A DNA stretch of 64,000 bases from Silene conica (GCA_029255685.2 CM055318.2:4841001-4905000); one strand, 5' to 3'. Positions 20,425 to 33,032 are shown, numbered from the stretch's first letter. Notes: generated by a model not told the origin, from the sequence alone. A program made the numbers and translations.

Positions 20425-22159
20425 ATAAATCGAGAAAAATTCAAAAAGATTAACTAAAAAATAAAAATTTCCAACATTTAACAAAGAAGAGCGCCCCTAT
20501 TAACCCCTAAATCGGCACATCCACACAAGTAATTAGTTAGCCATCCATCAAGAAGACAAATAGTGAGAGGTCCAAATCCAGGTAATTACTTAAGAAACTA
20601 ATCTAGTTATAAGATTTACCAAAAACGGAAGTAATAATAATAATAAAAATAAGAATAAAAAAGTAAAAGTGTAAAACATGCACTGTAATAACGACACAGG
20701 GCTATCCTAATCCTATCTTACTAGTAGGTTAGTCAGATTTGAGTTCACTACCACTAGCCATAGCCTGTCCAAATGCTTACATCTAACTGGCTTTCTGCCC
20801 TTATCGTACGGTTTACTTTTTACTGTTTTAAGTTTTTTACCCACCTCCAAATAAAGAAATAAATATACTCTCACTCATTATTGTCCTTTAACACTCACCA
20901 AATACCACTTTATCAATCTCATCTACAACTCCACCCTTTTTCCTTTCTTTTTTTATTTTCTTTAAACAAGGTCAATTTTTTACAATTTTTTTTAATATTT
21001 ATTTATTTATCCTAATCAACTTATGACAGTGTGATAGATTTTGGAGAAAACGATTAAAAAAGCCGAGATTAACCTAGTCTATGTGTCAAACGATAATTTT
21101 ATGCAGAAATATAAAATACTGCGAGGGCCGGAGCTGTTTATTATAACTAAGGTCATCCACTAACTATCACTGACCTATTTTTAGATAAATCGTCCAAAAA
21201 AAAGTACAATATAGTAATAAAAATGAAAAAAGTACAAGAGAGGAAAAATAACTTTAATATGCGTCGACCAGAAAGGAAAACGTGAAAAAAAAGTTTTGAG
21301 AATATCCGAGCAAGGAAAATGAAAATAATTGATCGGAAAGTACAGAGTGAAACATGTCCCTTCGATACCAACTTTTTCACCAACAATCACTAACTTTCGA
21401 TAAATTTACTCTATTTTACCTAAATTTTATAAAAAAGACAGCCTTATAAGAAACAAATCGAAATCATTCTTTTCCGAAAGAATTAGCTCCATTTCACCCA
21501 AAATTTAAAGAAAACCGTCTCACAAAAGACTAATCAAAATCATTTCATGATACCTAGCATTTCGCTAACACTCTGTTAAACTACCTCCGTTTCAAAAAAA
21601 CTCATATAAAATCGTTTTACAAAAGACTAATTAGAATCATTCTCTCCCGATACTAAAACGTATTCCCTCAAACCTAACATTTTCACTAAAACACTCTAAT
21701 AAATTGGCTCCGTCTCAAAAATGATATAAAACCGTTCTACAAAAGACTTATCCGAACCTATTTATCTGAAAGAAGCAAGCCAGCTGTCCTATTTCTTGAA
21801 CCTCGAGCCTCATCACGAGCTCTGCTCATTATTCATCTCCATCTCTCCCTCTCTCTCTTCTCTTCTTCCTCCACACACACATCGTTTTCTGCAGTTTTGC
21901 AGTCGTACGTACTCTCACTCTTCTCCTCTCTCTCTCCCCTAATTATTCCCTTTTTTTTTTTTTTTAATTATTTTTTACCAACCTCTCTTTTATTTCACCG
22001 CCTTTTATCCCCACAAAAAAAATCTCCCAAAAATTAAATTATATTCCCTTCTTATATTATTGTTCATTCATCAATTAATATCATCATCTATCTTAGAGAG
22101 AGAAAATAACTAAAATACCTCAAAATCAATTAAAAATAAAGTAAAAATAAAGCAAAAAA
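20425..22159 (+). promoter_or_regulatory. DELLA gene upstream region and leader
   Basis: About 1.7 kb of AT-rich DNA before the DELLA start codon. The last ~320 bp (from about 21840) contain CT-rich runs (tctccctctctctc), a feature of many plant 5' leaders, and then A-rich sequence up to the ATG. Degenerate repeats lie at 21415-21760. No TATA box that I would defend. Confidence 0.45.
21415..21760. repeat. Degenerate ~100-120-bp tandem repeat upstream of the DELLA gene
   Basis: The phrase acaaaagacta(a)t recurs at about 21522, 21619 and 21739, each preceded by an accgtct/atcgttt/accgttc motif, with a weaker first copy near 21440. Intervening text (ctaacattttcactaa..., ctccgtttcaaaa) also repeats. 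Copies are diverged. Confidence 0.6.
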
Positions 22160-23899
22160 ATGAAAAGAGAACATATTTTTACGAACCCAGATAATCCGGT
22201 CAACGGGAAGTCCTCATCTACATCGGAGATGATGGGGAAGTCAAAGTTATGGATGGAGAACGACGAAGCTCAAAACGACGAGTTACTTGCCGTTTTGGGG
22301 TATAAAGTACGGTCATCAGATATGATGGAAGTAGCCCAAAAAATACAACAATTGGAACAAGTTATTGGTAATGCTCAAGAAGAAGGCGGATTATCTCATC
22401 TTGTTAATGATAATACTGTTCATTATAATCCATCAGATCTATCTACATGGCTTGAATCCATGTTATCCGCCAGTTCAACCCCGCTTGACCCGGTCCTCGA
22501 CAGGACCGGGTCAGTTTCCGGGGTTACTGACGCGGATGGCTCGTTTTCCGATTATGATCTCAAAGCTATTCCAGGTAAGGCTATTTTATCTCCACCTCTA
22601 GAACCTCCGCCTCTTACCACCAATATCGATAGCCCTGCCTCGGGTTCAAGCTCAAACCCGAACCCGAACCCGAGGGATAGAGATAGAGATAGAGAGAGTA
22701 AGAGATTAAAGAGTAGTTGTGCTATAACAAGTGATGTTTCAGCTAGGCCAGTAGTTGTTGTTGACCCACAAGAGAACGGAATTAGACTCGTGCACACGCT
22801 AATGGCGTGTGCCGAGGCAATTCAACAAGAGAATATGGGATTAGGGGAAGCATTAGTGAAACAAATCGGGTTTTTAGCGACGTCTCAAGTCGGATCTATG
22901 AGAAAAGTTGCTACTTATTTTGCGGAAGCGTTAGCTCGTCGAGTTTATAAGATTTGTTCGAGTGTACCTCCGTTTGATGATAATATGAGTGAAATGTTGC
23001 AAATTCATTTTTACGAGACATGTCCGTATCTTAAATTTGCTCATTTTACTGCAAATCAAGCCATTTTAGAGGCGTTTAGTGGGAAATCTAAGGTGCATGT
23101 GATTGATTTTAGTATGAATCAAGGAATGCAATGGCCGGCTTTGATGCAGGCGTTAGCGCTTCGACCGGAAGGTCCTCCGATTTTTAGATTAACCGGGATT
23201 GGACCTCCGGCTCCGGATAATTCCGACCGGTTACAGGAAGTGGGATGGAAGTTAGCTCAGTTTGCTGATTCGATTCATATCAAGTTTGAGTACCGTGGGT
23301 TTGTTGCAAACTCGTTGACCGATCTTGAACCGGGTTTGTTAGATCTTAAACCGGAGTCGGAAGCTGTCGCGGTTAATTCAGTCTTTGATCTACACCGGTT
23401 ACTGTCTCGACCTGGTGCGGTCGAGAAAGTGTTGGGTATGATCAAAGATGTGAGTCCGGTTATTGTTACGGTTGTGGAACAAGAAGCGAACCATAACGGT
23501 CCGGTTTTCTTAGATCGGTTCAACGAATCTTTACATTATTACTCAACCATGTTCGATTCCCTCGAAACCTGTGTCAACAACGATGATAAAATGATGACGG
23601 AAGTCTACTTAGGCAAGCAAATCTGCAACATAGTCGCCTGTGACGGTCCAGACCGTGTCGAACGACACGAAACCGCAGCCCAATGGAAAACACGGTTCAA
23701 TTCAGCCGGGTTCACCCCGGTTCACCTCGGTTCAAACGCGTTTAAACAAGCCAGCATGCTGTTAGAGTATTTCGCAGGCGGAGAAGGATACGGCGTCGAA
23801 GAAAACGACGGTTGTCTGATGCTCGGCTGGCATTCCAGACCGCTAATCACAACCTCGGCCTGGCAACTCGCCAACCGCAACTCACCAACTCGGGGCTAA
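22160..23899 (+). CDS. GAI: DELLA protein (GRAS family repressor of gibberellin signalling)
   Basis: A 579-residue, intronless, complete gene for the nuclear growth repressor that gibberellin removes through GID1 binding and SCF-mediated degradation (family knowledge). [11 protein letters not shown] lies at residues 40-50, the LExLE-like stretch QQLEQVIG at 63-70, and VHYNP at 87-91, so the hormone-perception region is intact. A Ser/Thr/Pro-rich linker with [14 protein letters not shown] (171-184) may act as a nuclear signal. The GRAS domain starts near 205: first leucine heptad ([13 protein letters not shown]), VHVID at 312-316, second heptad with [13 protein letters not shown], then the PFYRE/SAW regions ending in [10 protein letters not shown]. 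The length is normal for the family. The start was chosen because it is the first in-frame ATG, about 40 residues before DELLA. GAI versus RGA orthology cannot be settled here. Confidence 0.97.
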   Translation: MKREHIFTNPDNPVNGKSSSTSEMMGKSKLWMENDEAQNDELLAVLGYKVRSSDMMEVAQKIQQLEQVIGNAQEEGGLSHLVNDNTVHYNPSDLSTWLESMLSASSTPLDPVLDRTGSVSGVTDADGSFSDYDLKAIPGKAILSPPLEPPPLTTNIDSPASGSSSNPNPNPRDRDRDRESKRLKSSCAITSDVSARPVVVVDPQENGIRLVHTLMACAEAIQQENMGLGEALVKQIGFLATSQVGSMRKVATYFAEALARRVYKICSSVPPFDDNMSEMLQIHFYETCPYLKFAHFTANQAILEAFSGKSKVHVIDFSMNQGMQWPALMQALALRPEGPPIFRLTGIGPPAPDNSDRLQEVGWKLAQFADSIHIKFEYRGFVANSLTDLEPGLLDLKPESEAVAVNSVFDLHRLLSRPGAVEKVLGMIKDVSPVIVTVVEQEANHNGPVFLDRFNESLHYYSTMFDSLETCVNNDDKMMTEVYLGKQICNIVACDGPDRVERHETAAQWKTRFNSAGFTPVHLGSNAFKQASMLLEYFAGGEGYGVEENDGCLMLGWHSRPLITTSAWQLANRNSPTRG

Positions 23900-25051
23900 C
23901 TCAGCCCAAGTCGATCCGAGTTGACTCAGGTGTATAATTTTTGGTCAGGTTCACCAGACAAGACGTGATGTTAGGAGAGAGAGAGGAGAGAGAAAAAGGG
24001 GGGTGCGAACTGGGAACGAGTTGCTTGACTCGTAGGGAGGGGGGACCACTGAGTCGACTCAGTACAGCAAAAAAGGTTGATTGATGTAGCTGAGTGAGTG
24101 GGGGGAGTGGGGCCCACACACCACCACTTCTACTCAATTCCCAATCTCTATCTCTTCCTCTAATCTCTACCTTTCAATTTCCCCATCCCACTTTTTCTTT
24201 TTCCCTTTTCGTTTTTTTTTTTTTATTTTATTTTTTGAGTTTTAATTTTAATTAATTTACTTTTTTTTTTAAAATTATGGGGTGAAGAAAAGTGGTGTAT
24301 GTTTTCTGTGAAGGGTAAAAGTTGTACCTATATGATGTTACTCTCTTGTTAAACTTGTTATCTTGCCTTTCTCTACTACTTCTCCCTTTGATAATAAAAT
24401 AAATCCGAATTTTCTTAATTCGATTCCAGTCATTGATTGATTATTGATTATTGATTATTGATTATTGATTATTGATTGATTGTTTACGGGTTGAAGTCGA
24501 TTGATGAGTTAATTATTAATTAAACAAATTTTTGGATAAGTTTTAATAACATGAGATGAGATGAGATGAGAGTAGTGACTATGAGACCGATGTTTAGTTT
24601 AATTATTTTTCCGATAATGCGGTCTTAATTTCGTGGTTATAAATATATCGTTTTCATTTTCTTGAAACGGTTTTTTTTAGCATTGTCGTCGATGTTTCTT
24701 GAAATGGTTGAGTAAAATTGTGAATAAGTTGATTTTGGGAGTAATTAATTAGGATAGGATAGAACATGATGAGCTTTGGTCGTTGCATTACATTAATTGA
24801 AGTGTGATCATTAATCCAGTAAATTTATTGATGTGTTGAAACATTGTTCACATTATTATTATTATTTTTTTTTTTTGATGATGAGGGTTTAACCCCGAGG
24901 TTCATGCATTTTCGCACTATCACACAGATATGTACCTTTCCGGGGCTAAGTATGCAAGTTTTAAGGTTTAATTCAGTTACCATCAGACTAACACCCTTGG
25001 TTATTATTATTATTATTGTTGTAAAAGTATGGTGGCCACTGACCAGCTCTA
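23900..25051. other. DELLA 3' flank and spacer
   Basis: It holds the presumed 3' UTR (T-rich runs at 24210-24275) and a (TGATTAT)n microsatellite at 24431-24482. A stretch at about 24885-25000 (ccccgaggttcatgcatttt...) resembles the one at 31445-31640 and may be an old SINE-like repeat. No gene seen. Confidence 0.45.
24431..24482. repeat. (TGATTAT)n microsatellite
   Basis: About six tandem attgatt/ttgatta units downstream of the DELLA gene. Confidence 0.85.
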
Positions 25052-25054
25052 TAA

Positions 25055-25386
25055 GACCACCCCCAAGCAAGGTCACCAATTAGGTCACCAAGGGGGTGGG
25101 TCTCCTTAATGATGTATTAAGGAGAATAATTAAGGAGACCTACAATGAAGGAAGGTCATTCCATGACCCAAGGGGGTTGTCTTGTGACCTTCCACATGTC
25201 CTTGTTCTATTTGTTGGACACAAATATAGATGACACAATTTGTTGGAAAGTAGAAAATAATTGGGTCGGTGACCTAGGTCGCGACTTTCTGCTTGGGAGT
25301 GTAAAAGTAGGTCAAGATTATAATGTGAGATTAAAAGATAAAACTAGGTCGCGACTTAGTTAAGGACACCTTGCTTGGGGATTGTC
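25055..25386. mobile_element. Harbinger-derived MITE, 332 bp, related to the autonomous element at 33099-38209
   Basis: The left end GACCACCCCCAAGCAAGGTC is matched inverted at the right by ACCTTGCTTGGGGATTGTC, with a TAA target duplication (25052-25054, 25387-25389). The right ~130 bp align with the right end of the 33-38 kb Harbinger element (gacctaggtcg, tgcttgggag, taaggtgagattaa-like phrases in the same order). It is therefore most likely an internal-deletion derivative that the Harbinger transposase could move. Non-coding. Confidence 0.87.
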
Positions 25387-25389
25387 TAA

Positions 25390-26297
25390 CTCTTTAAGAA
25401 ACCGAACTCCCTATGCTAGACTATTTAACCACTGTATGCTTTCATACTTGTGTACAGTCCGATTGAAACATAGAAAATTAGAAACGATCTCATACAAGAT
25501 TTTGTGTTTAGTTCTTACCCATGATCATGAGGTTTAGCTGCAACGCTAGTCCCACCACCACTGGATGGAAATATTATACAATAGTTTTTAGTTGAAGTCT
25601 TCGGTTTTTTTTTGAGTTTTTGTAATATCATTACTCATTTGCCATCGTTACCCTGCAATCGCCACCAATCCACCACCCCATGGACAATGAAAACCTATTT
25701 TCTACTCGGAATTTTCAATATTTTTAGGCGTTTTATCTTTCGTCTTTTTTAACATAAAATTTTGGCTGCCTTTATTCAGCAATTGTACCAGTAGTATACT
25801 TTGATGGGTATATTTTTAAAATTTGCTGGAAATAAAAAAAGGAGCATACCGTCTTGTTTGTGACGGTCACAAACTTATAACGTCTCATAATTCTTCACTT
25901 ACTTGTCCCTTCACTTGCTCTCTCACTTGTCTTTCGTAAGTGGTTACAAATTTGCGAGGGAATTGTGTCGTCACAAATGTGAATTTATGAAAAAGGAGTT
26001 AGGGAAGACATTATTGTCAGTGTCAAATAGGTGCTTGAACCTCCTTGACGGTAGGAATTAATTTGGGGACACCATTTCTCTCAATTATGAAGATGTGATG
26101 GCCTGATGTGGGGCTGCTTTCATTTTCTTAGTTTTCCTAAGCATAATCTCTACTTCTTTAGTTTATTGGTCCATCCTTGTTTTCAATTAACTCATCTCTT
26201 CATTGATTTGATTTCTCCTTCTATTCCTTTTCTCGACTCGTTGACGTAAATTCTTATTTGAGACGATAATATCTGCTTCAATGATAAAATAGTTTCA
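25390..26297. other. Spacer
   Basis: No gene. A weak foldback with gtgacggtcacaaac near 25860 and tcacaaatgtgaa near 25972 may be an old MITE. Confidence 0.4.
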
Positions 26298-26305
26298 ATA
26301 GGTAT

Positions 26306-26670
26306 TAGTGTTGGTCAAGAGTGCGGGTTGGTAATGGCAACCCGAACCCGACCCGCCACTGGACCCGTGTCTGACCCGGCCCGCCTCACCCGGGTCCAAA
26401 CCCGGCCCGGCCCGGATGGTTGAAGGGCCCGGGTCCGGGTCAAATTTCTGGAGGCCGGCCCGAGAGCTGACCCGTAGACCCGCCCAAGACCCGCCTAACC
26501 CGCCCCCAACCCGCTCCGGGCCGGGTTCGGGTTACACTTCCCAAGAACCGGGCCCAACCCGTCCCGGGCCCGCCCTAACCCCGGGCCGTGTCCGGGTCCC
26601 CATATCTTGAACCCGCACCGCCCCTCGACCCGTCCCGAACCCGGCCGACCCGTACTATTGACCATCCCTA
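26306..26670. mobile_element. hAT-type MITE with (GGGTC/ACCCG)-rich interior, 365 bp
   Basis: Termini TAGTGTTGGTCAA and TTGACCATCCCTA are imperfect inverted repeats. They are flanked by a perfect 8-bp duplication, ATAGGTAT (26298-26305, 26671-26678), the hAT hallmark. The interior is extremely GC-rich for this region and built from short ACCCG/CCGGG words, so the long open frame inside is a composition artefact. Confidence 0.88.
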
Positions 26671-26678
26671 ATAGGTAT

Positions 26679-27767
26679 CAATGTTTAGGTTAGTTATCTA
26701 GGTAGTAAAAGAAAGTTTAATTGATTCTTAAAAAAGTGCTGATATTTGAACCCGTTTTATCATTAAAATCACCATTTCCGTCTTAAGAAAGACTCGTTGT
26801 TAATCATTTTTGCTAATTTCATTTCGAAATTATTAGCTAACAAACACCGAGTACTACCCACTCGTAAGATAATTAGGAACTAATCACCATATATAATTTT
26901 TATTAATTAATTTAATCGGGTTTTCAACTTTAAAAGACAAGGTATTGCTTAACTGCTTAAAACCGTCTTAATTAAAAATATCTCATAACACTTTTCATTT
27001 TACTTTTATTATATTCACTGTGAAAACGGTCTTAGATAAGAATTAAATGTTTTTGAAAATACAAGCGAATTTGTGTCATACAAAACCAGAGTGATTCTGT
27101 GGTTTTATTGGAAAGTACCCTATTTTTAGTTGGGTCTGGATGCAACATGGTCGGGTCAGGAGGTGGACCTTGAAATTATTTTAGCATTATTTTATCTTAT
27201 ATTTTCGATTATATGCATGTCGGGAGTGTGTGTGGGGACTAGGAGTGATGTGAGTTGTCTATTATTTTGATCTAGAAGGTTGTTCTATAATCGACGTAAA
27301 ACTGATTCATTAAGTCTCGCTTCTGACGGTTATAAGCCGCAAGCTCATTTCCTTTATATAATTATAAATAAAATTTGAAACTTTGAATCTAGAGTTAATA
27401 AAAAAGGAGTAAATTTTATTGGTTATTTGGTATAGTATTCTAAAATAAAAAAATAGTAATAAAAAGAAGATATAAAAGGTGTTAGTTACAAAGTCTGATA
27501 TGTTTTGGAATTTGTGTGCACTAAGTTCTAGTCGATAGATTTGAGCACTTCAATATCTTGATGCAGGTACACATGATGTAGTAGAACAATTATTTTTCAA
27601 TTGACTTGTTGAGTGCTTTTGGAAAATCCTATTTGCCTTTCTGTTATCTACTTCCATGTATTACTCACAAATTATCACAAATTCCCATCTCTGACTCGTT
27701 AAATGTAATGTGGGATGAATTTGCAAGCGGTAGGAGTGTAGGACAAATGGGAGAGCATATAGGAGGG
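26679..27767. other. Spacer between two hAT MITEs
   Basis: AT-rich. No gene, RNA or clear element. Confidence 0.5.
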
Positions 27768-27775
27768 GTTATGAA

Positions 27776-28359
27776 TAGGGATGTCAATATCAACCGAAAC
27801 CGATTAACATCCGACCCACCCGATATAATTAAATGGATGAAAACCCGAAGCTAGCGGGTGAAACTCGGGTGACGGATGATCCGGGTTCGGTTTCGGGTCG
27901 GTTTCGGGTGGACCTCCATCCGACCCGTCACCCACCCGTCACCCGACCCGTTATCCACTCGAAGAAAAAATAGTCTAAAAACAATCAAATACCCTCAAAA
28001 CTAATAATTATCGTAAATAAGACAATCAAATTTATACCAAACTAAATTAGAAGTTTTTCCTTTTAAAAAAAAATAAAAATAAAAACACTCAAATACCTAA
28101 TACCCTCAAAACTTACTGTCTCATGCATATTAACCCTAAAAACTTTAACCCTCAAATTTAGAAAGAGAAAAATCTTATTGTCGTCACATGCTCATCCATT
28201 AATAACCCGATCCATCCGAATCACCCGCGGATGATGGATGAGACGGGTTCGGGTGGATGTTTACTCGGGTGACGGGTGGGTCGGGTGGACAATATGGATT
28301 CGGGTGGTGGATTCGGGTGAGCCTCCATCCGATCCGAAACCGATCCGTTGACATCCCTA
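27776..28359. mobile_element. hAT-type MITE, 584 bp
   Basis: Perfect 12-bp terminal inverted repeats TAGGGATGTCAA/TTGACATCCCTA, with an 8-bp duplication gttatgaa/gttatgag (27768-27775, 28360-28367; one mismatch). Both ends carry ACCCG/CGGGT-rich arms (27840-27960 and 28200-28340) around an AT-rich centre. Clearly related in design to the element at 26306-26670. Non-coding. Confidence 0.9.
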
Positions 28360-28521
28360 GTTATGAGAGGTTAAAAGATGGATTGTATATTAATAGTCTT
28401 TTCTACGTTTGATTTTAGTATATGTTGGGCGAAAGCGTGAATGCCTTTGTTGCGCAGATGTCCATTTTTTATAATAGTATAATATTATCTGCTTTTGGCC
28501 AAGTTGCTTGCCGATTTACTT

Positions 28522-29438
28522 TGAGACTCCTTCCCAAAATGCCTCGTACTATTATATTTTCAGAATACTTATAAAGATGATATTTCACCTTTACACCACC
28601 GAAGTGGGACATGAGTTTGCACCCAAACAATCCTCCCCTTAAACCGAGGACGCATCATCTTATCTCGGCCTTGACCTCTATGGAGAACTCTCACTCTACA
28701 TCCCTAACTTCTAAACACCGGAAACATCACCAAGTCTTGATAATCTCCCCTTAGTCGACCCACCATTCTATCACGAGTCATGTCTTATTGTCTTGTACCG
28801 CATGTGGGCCTGGTCAAGTGAGTGCCCCCATATGCTTTTATTTCAACGTGTTCATGTGCCCTTCTTGAAAATTTGCTACACATGCATATCGAACATCCTC
28901 TGCTACCAATATACCTTTGATCAGGTCCTCACTTTTGAAGTGCTAGAACACAAATGGTCTCTGACATCAACCTGAAAATGACCCACCAGACCCGAGGCAA
29001 CCAAACTGAAAAGGATGGCCCACCAGACTTGTAGCACCTATTCTGATAAGGGCGGTCCACCTGATCAGCAATTCTAGTACACAAATGGTCTTTCTTTGTC
29101 CCACAAGACCTATGACGCCTTTAATCCATTTAGGCCTAGACGGGGATTGCTCAAGGACTCACCCCGAGCTAGGAATTCCATGCCTTAAAGTCTACAACTT
29201 CAAGTCTTGGGCCTACTGATGCATCCTTGTGTCTAGCCTAGGTCGAACCTTTGGCTATGATACCACTTGTTGACTCCTTCCCAAAAGGTTACATTTACAC
29301 TACCAACGTGAGACATGAGTTTGTACCCTGACACTTCTCAAAAGGCTTCGTACAATTATATTTTCAGGGCACTTATAAATATGATATTTTACATTTACAC
29401 TACCGATGTGGGACATGGCCTGGATTTGCACCCTAACA
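28522..29438 (-). mobile_element. TRIM-like LTR element with rearranged terminal repeat
   Basis: Similar sequences at 28522-28629 and 29268-29438 (shared: gactccttcccaaaa, ttatattttcag..acttataaa, gatgtgggacatg, gcaccc(t/a)aaca) bracket about 640 bp. On the minus strand the right copy ends GTCAACA, followed by AG and TGGTATCATAGCC, a match to the initiator tRNA-Met primer site with one change. The purine tract AAGGGGAGGAT abuts the left copy. The right copy has an extra internal duplication (29285-29340). I see no matching 5-bp target duplication, so the element may be rearranged. No coding capacity. Confidence 0.6.
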
Positions 29439-30262
29439 ATATAACGGTTTCTCCAATGTGTGCTCTTAGCGTATACAATAATAATAACATAAATATGATT
29501 AGATTTACAAAATATTCTCATGAAATATTTAAGTATTAACTCATTGATCTTAATTAATAATAATAATATCTGGCAAATCTTACTATATGTAGGTTATTAA
29601 TTTGTGACCCAATGACACACGATAGAAAAATCGTTAATATAAAAACCATTTATATCAGATGTTGGTGAATGACAGGTGGATTATAATGAATGTGTATGAT
29701 CAGATTACTCAGAAAGTTTCTTAATATAGAAAGGTAACCAAATGAATGTAAACTCTAAAATGAAATATGAAAAGAAATTGACTGAGACGAGATGTACCTA
29801 ACAAAGTACGCACGAACTCTCAGAGTCGGCTTTTATTATTACATTATTAAAGAAACACATTAATATATTAAAGACGAGGTTGATAAACAAAGCGGACTTT
29901 TTGGCAAAACTTTCTCTTCTTTATGACCTGAATTTTAAAAGAGTATCTACAACCAGACACTCTTTTCATTAAACTCGAATTCTAATTTCTACAGACGTGT
30001 TGTAAAACGTACTCCTCCCATTTCAATCGAATAAATAACACTAACCAATTAACTATACCTATTAAGTTGAAGATAGTAACACGTAAAGAATGTTTTCCTA
30101 ATCACAATACACGGTCTCTTCATTTTCAAATAACAATGGATAATTTTACGACCTTACATTCTTACAATTAACTAAAATACACACTGAAAAAAAGACTAAA
30201 TTACTTTATAAACAATAATGTTGTCGTTGGTCAAATGTAAGACCATTCTACTACAAAAGTAG

Positions 30263-30352
30263 AAAGTAAACTTGATATATAACCATTATAGAAAGTGTTA
30301 AAATATAGAGTAAACTTGATATATAACCATTATAGAAAGTGTTAAAAAATAG
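30263..30352. repeat. Two-copy tandem duplication, ~44 bp unit
   Basis: The phrase gtaaacttgatatataacc followed by attatagaaagtgttaaaa occurs twice in a row with minor changes. Confidence 0.85.
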
Positions 30353-30834
30353 ACGTCGAATTTCTAAGTTTATTGAACTCTATTCATCGCACCTTTTTCT
30401 TAACAAATTATTATTTAAAATGGATATATTTGTACCTTCTTTGGAAAAATAGAAGATTAATTTCAGCATAAACAGGTTATAACGGTAGATTATAGGTGAC
30501 ATATCTTAATAGAAGGCTTGACCAACATATTATAATTAGCTGAATTAATTTGAATGTTTGGTAACTGAAAAATTATAATTAGTAAATTGTTAGTTTTCTT
30601 TGTAATGGGTAATAAAATTTCCTAATATAAAAAAGCTAATCAATATACTTGGATAAACATCAAATTGTAAAAGAACACATTGGTCCAGAATATGTTATTT
30701 ACAGAACATTGAAATTAACATATTAACTGACAAATATGTTGACGCTTGAATATGCTAAAAATTGGGCAATATATCATTTTTCTAGCATCCCCTTAAATAC
30801 AAAATAAGTCTGATAAATATCACAAATTTTAGAA

Positions 30835-30950
30835 TGAGACGGTCTTACACCGTAAAAGGTCTATTTTTACGATAAATTTGTTCATTTAATACTAATAGAT
30901 GAATTTTTTTTTTATAATAATGAGACCGTATTACGCGTGAGATCGTCTCA
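30835..30950. mobile_element. Small foldback MITE candidate
   Basis: TGAGACGGTCTTACACCG at the left is matched inverted at the right by CGCGTGAGATCGTCTCA, about 115 bp apart. No clear target duplication. GAGACGGTCT-type ends are frequent elsewhere in this window. Confidence 0.45.
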
Positions 30951-32101
30951 TATAAGAGTTATTGAATAAAAAAAATAATAAATGTGATAAAAAGTAAAAG
31001 GAGGTTATTGACTTACTGTTGATATCTAACATTTACCTCGGTGACTTGGTGATTACTTATCCAAAATGATTAAGAAAACAGTATAATTTGCTTTCCCACA
31101 TGATAACGAAAGAAAGAAAGAAAGAAGACGTCCACAAGTTGCATATTTGCAAGTTCTTTTCATAATTCACAAACTTTATTACATACCTTTGCAAAAATAC
31201 TACTCAATTATTTGCACGCAATTGCTAAAATTAGGTTATAGGGCCCATCTGATGTAATATTGTTGACATAGTTAGTACACAACTTTTTTTTCCTTTTTTC
31301 TCTGTGTGTCAAAAACTGCGATAATATCCGTTTTAAATTTAATAAGACCAAACACATACGGAGTATAATTTATAGTCTCTCCTATTTAGCCTAAATTATC
31401 TCTTGTCTTTTTCATGGTAGTCGAATTTTGTCCCTTTTACCTTTTGATGACAAGGGGGTTGAATCTCGGCCCCATGCATTCCCACACCACCAGATGTACT
31501 ATGAAAGTCATACCTTTCGGGTGATGTAGTGGCCAAGTGGTCATCGTCCCAATTGGTAGTCGAGCCTGAGACATCTCAACTACTGCATTTCGGCAAGTTT
31601 CAAACTTTAACCGAGATACCACGGGACCTTTTTCCTTGTTTGGTAAATTTTGTGACTCAAATTTAATTTCATGTTGATTAAGGTATTTTGTATGGTTCAA
31701 ATTAATTTCCTTTATTTTTGTGAAAAAAGAAAGGAGAACTATAGGCTTAATAGGATGGAGTATCTTCTATCCACTATATTCTTCCCTTTTTCCTTTTTTT
31801 TGAATAAGAGATAAAGAAGTTAATTTGGACTACACAAACTATATTATCCCTTGTGCAAATGAATTTGGACTAGACAAATTTTCAAAAAATAAAATAGAGA
31901 AAAAAACCTGGAAACCGACTTTAGAAAATAGAGAATGAGAGGGAGTATAAAAATGCATAAAGAAAAACAATAAATTCATTTTATACCCTCTTCTTTTAGG
32001 CTCCGTTTGACAAGATATTTCAGATAATTGATTTGGTCAAAGTAGCTTATTTGACCAAAATTTAAGCTACCTAATTTTTTCCGGAAATGTTAACTTATAT
32101 A

Positions 32102-32361
32102 CTTCCTCCATTCCAATCAATTCTATACATTTCACTTTTTGGGCACTATTCATAAGTCGAGTGAAATTTCGACACAACTTCTAATATATAACATAAAAAA
32201 TAGTCATGTGAGATCTTGTTTAAATTGTCTTAACGAGCACATTGTGAATATCAAAGTTTTATAATTTTTATCGATACGTAACTAAAGATATTAACAAAAG
32301 AAAACGGGTATCGGCAAACGTGAATAAAGTAAATGTATAGAATTGATTGGAATGGAGGAAG
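32102..32361. mobile_element. Stowaway-like MITE, 260 bp
   Basis: CTTCCTCCATTCCAATCAAT at the left is matched inverted by ATTGATTGGAATGGAGGAAG at the right, with TA on each side. Internal text (cactattcataagt, tataatttttatcg, ggcaaacgtgaa) is shared with the element at 32775-33032, so they are one family. Confidence 0.87.
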
Positions 32362-32774
32362 TAATTAAATAAACTATTTGAAATTAAATGCTACCTAACG
32401 TAGCATTTGAGATTTCAAGTATCTGATTTGTTTTTGTTTTACTCTTTTGCCCCTTAAATTTATATTATTAAATAATTATCGTCTTAATTTTCAGTTACCT
32501 TATAGTTACTCATTCAGATTTCAGTTATCTTTTCGAGTTCCAGCTACCTTTTCCGTTAGTTTTATTAAACATAGTCTTATTCTTTAAAAAAGCATTCCTA
32601 TTTATTTTCTTTATCCACAACATTTATAAAAACACACCACAGGCATACAATCAGATTTAAATCACACGAACACCCAAGAGGACGTTATTGTGAATATGCA
32701 AAACTTAAAAAAAAAAAGAAAAATATTTAGAAAAAGAGTGGACGAACATTAGCCGTCTTAAGTTGCGGATAGTA

Positions 32775-33032
32775 CTCCCTCCGTTTGATTCCACTTCGCG
32801 GGTTTGCTTTTTGTACACTATTCACAAGTGGACATTTAATCTCGATTTTCTCCTAATACGTAAGACAAAACATATTCATGTGGGGTCTTGTTTGATTCGT
32901 CTTTACGAGTACATTGAAAATATCTAACTTTTATAATTTTTGCAACTACGTAGCTAAAGATATTTAACATGTAAAACGTGTGTTGGCAAACGTGAAAAAG
33001 CAAACCTGCGAAGTGGAATCGAACGGAGGGAG
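32775..33032. mobile_element. Stowaway-like MITE, 258 bp
   Basis: CTCCCTCCGTTTGATTCCAC and its inverted match GTGGAATCGAACGGAGGGAG bound the element, with TA target duplications. It is a sister of 32102-32361, with intact long arms. It lies 66 bp before the Harbinger element. Confidence 0.9.

Larger units (their letters stand above)
29439..32099. other. Spacer with small repeats
   Basis: No gene. It holds a short tandem duplication (30263-30352), a small foldback at 30835-30950, a lone Stowaway-like end near 30012 (ctcctcccatttcaatcg), and 31440-31640, a moderately GC-rich patch resembling 24885-25000 that might be a SINE relic. Confidence 0.45.

Noticed and set aside
26416..26610. Proline/glycine-rich open frame
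   Set aside because: Produced by the ACCCG-rich interior of the hAT MITE.
31437..31700. Minus-strand frame and possible SINE relic
   Set aside because: Similarity to 24885-25000 is suggestive, but I could not find A/B boxes, a tail or target duplications.
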